Assembly: GCF_000507765.1 (NCBI RefSeq)
Contig: NZ_KI669401.1
Span: forward strand, 980,597 to 1,044,596
Length of the DNA stretch: 64,000 nt
From: Streptococcus parasanguinis CC87K
Lineage (GTDB): Bacteria; Bacillota; Bacilli; Lactobacillales; Streptococcaceae
Direction: 5' to 3'
Shown in pieces: positions 58,665 through 64,000 of the stretch (positions are counted from its first letter, which is position 1; the number at the start of each line of letters is the position of its first letter). The translations under genes were made by a program, and so were the position numbers. The notes beneath the pieces were generated by a model. It saw only the letters and a list, made by a program, of their open reading frames with translations. It made no database searches and was not told the DNA's origin.

Positions 58665-59642
58665 CTATTTTTCTACCTTCAACGAGCTAATATCAATTCC
58701 AAGCTCTTTAGCCATCTCTTTATTGGTATGCAATTCTAATTTTTCAGGTGTTTCAACTGCGACTTTTCCAGGTTTCTCACCCTTCATGATGCGAACAGCC
58801 ATCCGAGCAGCTTGTCTTCCCAATTCCTCATAATCGGTACCGAAGTTGTACAAACCACCAGTAGCCACCATCTCAGCAGACCCACCAAAAACTGGCACCT
58901 TATGGCTGATAGAAACCTGTTTGACAGTGTCCATTGTAGAAGAGATAATATTGTCCGTCGGAACAAAGACGATATCTGCCTCTGACATGATACTGTCTGC
59001 TGCAGCTTTCACATTGTTACTATCAAGAATTGTTTTTTCAACCACTTGATAGCCCTTAGCTTCTAGGATCTTCTTCGCATTGTCTTTTTGGACGACGGAG
59101 TTAGGCTCACTTTGCGTATAGAGAATCCCAACTGTTTTCGCCGTTGGAAGCACTTGCTTAATCATGTCTACCTGTGTAGCGATCGCATCTTCTGACTGGT
59201 CACTTGTCCCTGTGATATTGCCACCTGGTTCTTTCAAGTTTTTCACCAATTTCGCTACCAAAGGATCTGTGACAGCTGAGAAGACAATAGGTGTTGATTT
59301 AGTGGTATTAGCCAAACTTTGTGCAGAAGGGGTTGCAATCGCAAAGACTAGATCACTTTCTTCTGCCAATTGTTTAGAAATATTTTTCAGATTTCGTTGC
59401 TCCCCTTGAGCATTTTGGAAATCGATCTGAATATTTTTCCCATCTACATAGCCCTCTTTCTTCAACTCCTCGATAAAGCCTTTTCGTGTCGCATCGAGCG
59501 ACTTATGGGTGATGTACTGGGAAATCCCAATTCGAAAGACATTGTCTTTTTTAGTATCCTTTAGATTGTGTAAGGTCACCAATGATGTTAACAGAAGTCC
59601 TACAACCAGGACAGGTGCTAGCAATTTTTTCACTACTTTCAT
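58665..59642 (-). CDS. ABC substrate-binding protein (TrpX-like, PF04392 type)
   Basis: A 325-residue extracytoplasmic binding protein of the type often named TrpX in streptococci. A hydrophobic N-terminus (LLAPVLVVGLLLTSLVTLH, about 7-25) has no lipobox cysteine, so it is either an uncleaved anchor or a secreted form. The two-lobed domain shows RIGISQYITHKSLDATRKGF, VFAIATPSAQSLAN, TPIVFSAVTDPLVAKLVKNL and VPVFGGSAEMVATGGLYNFG. First gene of the three-gene importer, preceded by a 290-base structured leader with an internal terminator. Confidence 0.88.
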   Translation of the reverse strand: MKVVKKLLAPVLVVGLLLTSLVTLHNLKDTKKDNVFRIGISQYITHKSLDATRKGFIEELKKEGYVDGKNIQIDFQNAQGEQRNLKNISKQLAEESDLVFAIATPSAQSLANTTKSTPIVFSAVTDPLVAKLVKNLKEPGGNITGTSDQSEDAIATQVDMIKQVLPTAKTVGILYTQSEPNSVVQKDNAKKILEAKGYQVVEKTILDSNNVKAAADSIMSEADIVFVPTDNIISSTMDTVKQVSISHKVPVFGGSAEMVATGGLYNFGTDYEELGRQAARMAVRIMKGEKPGKVAVETPEKLELHTNKEMAKELGIDISSLKVEK

Positions 59643-59670
59643 TTATTGACTCCTTTTCTGCAAAATAAAC

Positions 59671-59703
59671 AAAAAATCCGCTTAGATGATACTCTAAACG
59701 GAT
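59671..59703 (-). terminator. leader terminator upstream of the importer operon
   Basis: Minus strand ATCCGTTTAGA, loop GTATCA, TCTAAGCGGAT then TTTTT, 29 bases before the start codon. This is the position of an attenuator. Confidence 0.85.
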
Positions 59704-59842
59704 GCTTGAAATTCTCCAACAAGTTACAAAACCTCGGTCCATTTAGATACTAGCTCTATGGACCATCATCAAAAATCTTAGCCACATAGATACAAACAAA
59801 TTGCTTGGGTTGTTTGCATCCATGAGATCATGTCTACAAACA

Positions 59843-59896
59843 CTATCTAAAGTAGCTAAAGTAAAATTTTTGAGTTGAAATGGCTTGTTGCTTCAT
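59843..59896 (-). CDS. possible 17-codon leader peptide with clustered aromatic codons
   Basis: MKQQAISTQKFYFSYFR, in which five of six consecutive codons are Phe or Tyr. It lies about 35 bases into the importer transcript, upstream of a second hairpin (GGTCCAT/ATGGACC) and the terminator. No strong SD is seen, so translation is uncertain. The remaining leader, a gap of more than 300 bases, contains no larger gene. Confidence 0.35.
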   Translation of the reverse strand: MKQQAISTQKFYFSYFR

Positions 59897-59929
59897 GTTT
59901 ATTTTCTGCTTTCTTTATTTATGGGTATT

Positions 59930-59958
59930 ATCTTACCTTAATTTTTTTTGGCTGTCAA
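59930..59958 (-). promoter_or_regulatory. importer operon promoter
   Basis: Minus-strand -35 TTGACA (59953-59958), 17-base spacer, -10 TAAGAT (59930-59935). Confidence 0.82.
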
Positions 59959-60011
59959 GACTATTTCAGAAATTTTTCAAATTTTTTGAAAATTCAACTA
60001 ACCCTGACAAG

Positions 60012-60048
60012 AAAAAAATAGAGGCTGGAACACGTCCATGCCTCTATT
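60012..60048 (-). terminator. terminator after CNNM/CorC gene
   Basis: Minus strand AATAGAGGC, loop, GCCTCTATT then TTTTTC. Confidence 0.88.
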
Positions 60049-60050
60049 AT

Positions 60051-61400
60051 CTAATCTTCTTTTGATTTGGTTTCTTCATCATCTTCGACGATTTCAGAAA
60101 TTTCAACTTTTACCTTGGTCACACGACCATTTTTCACCTTGTCATTCGTCAAGATCAAGTGTTTCTTTTGACTATCGACTTCACAGCTGAGTCGCTCTTT
60201 CAAGGTTGGAATTCGCCCAACCTCTGTCAGGTAATACCCCGCAATGGTATCCACATCATCACTTTCCAACTCAACGTCAAAATATTCGTTAAAGTCATTT
60301 AGAGACATGGCTCCTTGTACGACATAGGTATTGTCCGCAATTTCAAAGACATCAATTTCCGCTTTGTCAGTCTCATCGTCAATTTCACCGACGATTTCTT
60401 CCAAGAGGTCTTCAAGAGTGACCAGCCCAGACATCCCACCATATTCATCGAGTAGAATGGCCATTTGATTTTGCGTATTGCGCAATTCCTTCAAAAGATC
60501 ATCCACAAAAATGGTTTCTGGAACAAACAAAGGTTCTTGCAAAATCTTTCTTAAGACAATATTATCAAAGCCATTGATAAATCCTTCGTTCAAGAGACGT
60601 TTGGTATGGATGAGGCCGATGACATTGTCCTTGTCATCATCATAGACAGGAATCCGTGAAAAGTTTTGCTTAAGGATACTTTCAATAATTTCTTTGGTAT
60701 CATCATTGATATCAACCATGAAGGCATCTGTCCGTGGCACCATGACTTCACGCGCTACCATTTCATCTAATGAAAAGATCCCTTGGAGCATCTCAATCTC
60801 ATCCGCATCCAGTGTTGCTTCACTATTGGTCAGCATATACTCGATTTCATCCCGCGTCATCTTTTCATCCGGATCATCGAATTCCATTGGCGTGATACGG
60901 CTCAAAAGGTTGGTCGATGCTGAAAGCAACCAAACAAAGGGGCTGACAATTTTTCCTAATAGAATCACAATCGGAGCTGTTCGAACAGCCAACTCATCTT
61001 TCAAGTTCATGGCGATTCGTTTCGGATAGAGTTCACCAAATACGATCGAAATATAAGTCAAAAATGCTAGAGATAAAAAGCTTCCAGCTGCAAGAGCTGT
61101 TTTGGTATTGCCCATCCATCCAGCAATGACATGACCGAGACTTTCTGCAAGACTCGCCCCAGATAAGATGTTAATCAAGGTGATCCCCACCTGAATAGTG
61201 GATAAGAAATGGTTCGGTTGTTCCAATACGCTAAGAAGACGAATGTATTTTTTATCTCCTTCTTCAGCCTTTTGCTCTACACGAGAGCGATTCAACGATA
61301 CCATTGACATTTCAGCCGCCGAGAAAAAGGCGTTCAATAATGTCAAAACAATCAATAAAATAAATTCCAGTAAAATTTCCTGACTGCCAGGGTCTTCCAT
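60051..61400 (-). CDS. CNNM/CorC-family membrane protein (hemolysin-like)
   Basis: A 449-residue protein with the CNNM (DUF21) membrane domain of three or four helices (about 8-190; TLLNAFFSAAEMSMVSLNRSRVEQ). A CBS pair (about 215-340; EVMVPRTDAFMVDINDD and IPVYDDDKDNVIGLIHTKR) and a C-terminal CorC/HlyC domain (DEYGGMSGLVTLEDLLEEIVGEI) follow. Family members export or sense Mg2+/Co2+, which ties it loosely to mgtA elsewhere in the window. ATG of MEDPGSQ was chosen because GGAGG precedes it by nine bases; 20 in-frame residues upstream cross the promoter. Confidence 0.92.
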   Translation of the reverse strand: MEDPGSQEILLEFILLIVLTLLNAFFSAAEMSMVSLNRSRVEQKAEEGDKKYIRLLSVLEQPNHFLSTIQVGITLINILSGASLAESLGHVIAGWMGNTKTALAAGSFLSLAFLTYISIVFGELYPKRIAMNLKDELAVRTAPIVILLGKIVSPFVWLLSASTNLLSRITPMEFDDPDEKMTRDEIEYMLTNSEATLDADEIEMLQGIFSLDEMVAREVMVPRTDAFMVDINDDTKEIIESILKQNFSRIPVYDDDKDNVIGLIHTKRLLNEGFINGFDNIVLRKILQEPLFVPETIFVDDLLKELRNTQNQMAILLDEYGGMSGLVTLEDLLEEIVGEIDDETDKAEIDVFEIADNTYVVQGAMSLNDFNEYFDVELESDDVDTIAGYYLTEVGRIPTLKERLSCEVDSQKKHLILTNDKVKNGRVTKVKVEISEIVEDDEETKSKED

Positions 61401-61490
61401 GGATAAATTCCTCCAGTATATAATATCGTATATTATACCACAAAATAGGAGAGCCTGCATTCTTCTATAAAATTTTCTTTTTTTACCATC

Positions 61491-61517
61491 AAAAAATCAG
61501 GACCAGGTCCTGATTTT
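61491..61517 (-). terminator. terminator downstream of the Mga-type gene
   Basis: Minus strand AATCAGGACC, TGG, TCCTGATT then TTTTG. It is separated from the gene's stop by R1 copy 4; the gap otherwise contains nothing I recognise. Confidence 0.8.
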
Positions 61518-61610
61518 AGAATGTGAACATTTTGTTTTTCACATAAAATAACCTAAGTGACGCTGAAAACTTAAAACAAAATATATAATCGTTTCATTCA
61601 AACCTACACT

Positions 61611-61748
61611 GAAACTTTCCGCCGTGAGAAAAGTGCTAGAAACACGATTGTTTCTAGCACTCGGGAGTTTTGGAACCCCAGTTCCAAAACTAAGTCATGG
61701 AACTTCTTCGAAGTTCGCTGACGTCCGTACTCACCTAAGGAAAGTTTC
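61611..61748 (+). repeat. R1 cloverleaf repeat, copy 4
   Basis: 138 bases with perfect terminal inverted repeats. Arms: GTGCTAGAAAC/GTTTCTAGCAC, GTTTTGGAA/TTCCAAAAC, GAACTTC/GAAGTTC. The first two differ from copy 3 by paired changes. It lies between the Mga-type gene and its terminator, antiparallel to the gene. Confidence 0.88.
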
Positions 61749-61764
61749 TAAGAAGACTTTGTCT

Positions 61765-63246
61765 TTAGTGTTCTGCACTGGTAAAATCATAAAAGAAGGC
61801 ATTGAGTTTTTCAACCAGCTCAAGCGATGAGAGACTACTTGTACAGATAAAAGGTTTTTTCTTTAATTCAGGCATCATAAAGTTGGCCACCACCACATCT
61901 GCATCCGAAGTTTCAATATCATCCACTGTTAGATTGTACTTGATCATCTGCGTAAATTCAAAGTTATCCGTACAGTAGAAATCTAGAAAATCGATCATGG
62001 ATTTGGCATGGTGATCGTCAAAACGACTGATAATCAAGACCTTAATAGACTTCCGACGGCGCAATAACTGCGGCAAGAGACGTTCCCAGTGAGTGTAGAC
62101 CGTGTAGATCATGTGCTTGATGATCTCTTCATTCAGATCATGCTTCATGGTCTTCATATAAGTGATGATATGCTCCTTCAAATCATCATAGAAGGCTGGG
62201 AAGATGCTCATGAAATCTTCGTTGGTATTGGTCTTGGTATCAAATAAAAGAAACTCAGAGAATAATTCCTTCCGATCGAGATGAGACGTGTTATGGACAT
62301 GCATCAACATCTCATCCAGATTTTCAATGTCTAAATCATAGGTATAGCATAGATCCTTGAACATATCTCTGATGAGCGTCGTTGATTCTTTGGCATAAGG
62401 ATCTGTTTCTGCAGCTTCGATCAAGCTTTCTGGGCTGAAATAGAAATTCTCTTGAATGAAGATGATGAAGAATTGCTCCAGCACTTTTTCATTCAACTCG
62501 ACACCCAACTGCAAGCTAAAGTAGCGCAACATCTCCTCGACATTGGTCACCCCTTGATACTGGTCCTTATACACATCATAGTTCGTTGGCATGTCGATGA
62601 AGTAACCTTGCTTAATCCGTGATAAGTAGACTGTCAAGAGAACTTTATAAGACCTGAGTACAGAGAAGGTCAATGGATAGCCATAAAGCTTGAAGAAGAA
62701 GGTGATCAAATCGGTCACCGCCTCTTCCTTAAATTCTGGGAAAGGCCACTCCATGTAGTAATAACGTTCCGCAAAATATTGGGCATAAAAGAAACGAACG
62801 TCAATCTCATCTCCGACAAGGTTCAAGGGTTTCAAATCAATCTTTACATTGTATTTGGTTTGAAGCTTCTGATTAATCGTCCGAATCAAGCGGTAGAAAG
62901 ATTGGTAACTCAAATCAAACTTTCTGCAAATATATTCATTGGAAACATCCTTGTTGAAAAAGAGATATTCAATCAAAGCAAACGCTTGTGATTCTTTAAA
63001 AAAGTGATGGTAAATCACCTCAAGCCCAACCGAATCCTCATAACTGATCTTGATCCCATTGGTAGATGATTCAATTAAAAAGTCATCAAATGTACTACGA
63101 AGATTAGACAAATCTTCTTTTAACGAACGTTCTGTACAATCCAAACGCTTGGCCAACTCTTTCAAGTGGAACCATCTTTTTTCCTTGATCAAGATTTCTA
63201 GCAATTGGAGTTGACGTCTTTGTTTTTTGGATAAGAGCAGTCTCAT
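61765..63246 (-). CDS. Mga-family transcriptional regulator
   Basis: A 493-residue stand-alone regulator with the Mga layout. N-terminal HTHs are RRQLQLLEILIKEKRWFHLKELAKRLDCTERSLKEDL and, near 90-125, NEYICRKFDLSYQSFYRLIRTINQKL. A PRD-like helical middle (about 170-370) and an EIIB-like C-terminus (VLIISRFDDHHAKSMIDFLDFY, about 400-490) complete it. In S. pyogenes, Mga controls surface adhesins through sugar-PTS phosphorylation, and pneumococcal MgaSpn is similar. No obvious target lies adjacent in this window. Confidence 0.9.
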   Translation of the reverse strand: MRLLLSKKQRRQLQLLEILIKEKRWFHLKELAKRLDCTERSLKEDLSNLRSTFDDFLIESSTNGIKISYEDSVGLEVIYHHFFKESQAFALIEYLFFNKDVSNEYICRKFDLSYQSFYRLIRTINQKLQTKYNVKIDLKPLNLVGDEIDVRFFYAQYFAERYYYMEWPFPEFKEEAVTDLITFFFKLYGYPLTFSVLRSYKVLLTVYLSRIKQGYFIDMPTNYDVYKDQYQGVTNVEEMLRYFSLQLGVELNEKVLEQFFIIFIQENFYFSPESLIEAAETDPYAKESTTLIRDMFKDLCYTYDLDIENLDEMLMHVHNTSHLDRKELFSEFLLFDTKTNTNEDFMSIFPAFYDDLKEHIITYMKTMKHDLNEEIIKHMIYTVYTHWERLLPQLLRRRKSIKVLIISRFDDHHAKSMIDFLDFYCTDNFEFTQMIKYNLTVDDIETSDADVVVANFMMPELKKKPFICTSSLSSLELVEKLNAFFYDFTSAEH

Positions 63247-63349
63247 CTTTCCCTACCTAATTTCATATTTTCTTTCAAAATCACTTATATTTTAACACAT
63301 TTCATAGCACTTGTTGACTTTTTTCCAGCATTTTTCAAAAAAATGTACA

Positions 63350-63386
63350 AAAAAGACTCCAAGGCCCATATAGGCGCTAGAGTCTA
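63350..63386 (-). terminator. terminator after AI-2E-type permease gene
   Basis: Minus strand AGACTCTAGCGCC, loop, GGGCCTTGGAGTCT then TTTTTTG; the stem has a few mismatches. Confidence 0.75.
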
Positions 63387-64000
63387 AGATTTATTAATGA
63401 TGCCAAATTCTTCTTTTTTCTTCTGTTCCTTAGCAGCACGATGGTTATCATAAAGATTCACCAAGAATTTTACAATTTCTTTTCCAATCGAATAAACTGG
63501 AATTGCGACGACCATCCCGATAATGCCATAGATATTACTTGAGAGCAATAAGAGAACCATAATGGTAATCGGGTGAACCTTCATCACGCCTCCAACGATA
63601 CGCGGATAAAGAATATTCCCATCGATCTGCTGGATAATCAACATGTAAATGACTGCTTTGATCATCATATCCACATCTGTAAAGGCATAGGTGATAATCA
63701 TCGGAATCAAACCAATGGTTGGTCCTACATATGGAATGAGGTTGGCCAATCCAGAAAAGATGGCAAAGACCAAAGCGTACTTCAATCCAATAAAACTATA
63801 GCCAATGTAGGCTAGGGTTCCAATGATCAAAGCATCGATCGAAATACCACTAATATAGCGAGAGACCGTTTCATTCAAACTAACCAAGAGGCTTGAAATG
63901 TGGAGTTTGTCATTGCGTAAAATGGTCCGTTCTAACATCGGCAACAACTTCTTGCCATCAATCAAGAAATAAACCAAGAAGACAGGGGTCATGATTAAGA
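63384..64000 (-). CDS. AI-2E/PerM-family transporter, partial (5' end outside window)
   Basis: The C-terminal 204 or so residues of a polytopic membrane protein; the frame is open to base 64000 with no start inside. Typical UPF0118/AI-2E sequences are LISSLLVSLNETVSRYISGISIDALIIGTLAYIGYSFIGLKYALVFAIFSGLANLIPYVGPTIGLIPMII-like helices, given here only in part: NLIPYVGPTIG is the family signature, and QQIDGNILYPRIVGG follows. Members export autoinducer-2, Na+ or other solutes. Substrate unknown. The end has a charged tail KEQKKKEEFG. Confidence 0.9.
   Translation of the reverse strand, partial: LIMTPVFLVYFLIDGKKLLPMLERTILRNDKLHISSLLVSLNETVSRYISGISIDALIIGTLAYIGYSFIGLKYALVFAIFSGLANLIPYVGPTIGLIPMIITYAFTDVDMMIKAVIYMLIIQQIDGNILYPRIVGGVMKVHPITIMVLLLLSSNIYGIIGMVVAIPVYSIGKEIVKFLVNLYDNHRAAKEQKKKEEFGIINKS

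Noticed and set aside
59643..59930. T-box riboswitch upstream of the TrpXYZ-like importer
   Set aside because: Expected for tryptophan genes, but the conserved T-box sequence (GGTGGNACCGCG-like) is absent. TGGACCGAGG is only a loose resemblance.

Overview
The window is chromosomal DNA of a Streptococcus, most likely an oral mitis/sanguinis-group species such as S. parasanguinis, S. australis or a close relative. The evidence is a block order familiar from pneumococcus-like genomes (slrA beside an ABC-F gene; rsmI-yabA-holB-tmk; livJHMGF-ylbG-clpP-upp; metB/patB-ytgP-murE; ppaC), a lysine-type MurE, an LPXTG wall-anchored nuclease, an Mga-type regulator, and streptococcal operators (CtsR, CodY, CcpA and MtaR-like sites). 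Most genes lie on the minus strand. Species-level assignment is inference.

Layout. 1-2.7 kb: frr (cut by the window edge), pyrH, rplA and rplK, with two L1-target-like hairpins. 2.7-8.4 kb: a small DUF3397 membrane protein, a P-type ATPase with an overlapping VOC gene, and ftsK. 8.5-12 kb: four unrecognised membrane-protein genes with a duplicated promoter. 12-21 kb: slrA lipoprotein, ABC-F ATPase, an ArsC/Spx-like gene, ogt, GNAT, rsmI-yabA-holB-tmk, a YitT protein and a CBS-ACT protein. 21-23.6 kb: an AT-rich Rgg-type regulator plus MFS exporter pair that looks acquired. 24-33.8 kb: the branched-chain amino acid ABC operon (CodY-like site), ylbG, clpP (CtsR site), upp and mgtA behind an M-box leader. 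33.9-39.5 kb: two PLP enzymes of sulfur amino acid metabolism behind an MtaR-type palindrome, the flippase ytgP, and murE. 39.5-44.2 kb: DUF1803, a TetR/metallo-hydrolase pair with a perfect operator, a YiiX-type hydrolase, ppaC and pflA.

44.3-52.8 kb is an integrated satellite of about 8.5 kb resembling a phage-inducible chromosomal island (PICI). It has an integrase and CI-like repressor on the plus strand. A Cro-like gene, a replication module (VapE-type ATPase plus iteron-flanked AT-rich origin), a TerS-like HTH protein and an ArpU-like regulator lie on the minus strand. It has no structural phage genes. I also see a probable independent small RNA in it. A 28-nt tract of that RNA is repeated exactly in the loop of a hairpin that would hide the integrase ribosome binding site. 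This is the most novel candidate system in the window.

53-64 kb: a CcpA-box-controlled surface nuclease; a deletion scar fusing the 3' halves of treC and treR (trehalose PTS lost); a three-gene ABC importer with an attenuator-like leader; a CNNM/CorC protein; an Mga-family regulator; and the start-truncated end of an AI-2E-type permease.

Two intergenic repeat families are interspersed. R1 (four copies, about 138 bp) has terminal inverted repeats and three internal arms with compensatory base changes, predicting a cloverleaf-like four-way junction. R2 (three copies, about 178 bp) is a hairpin-rich element beginning with a terminator. One R1 copy lies inside a 266-bp insertion that split a perfect terminator and is bounded by a 12-bp direct repeat.
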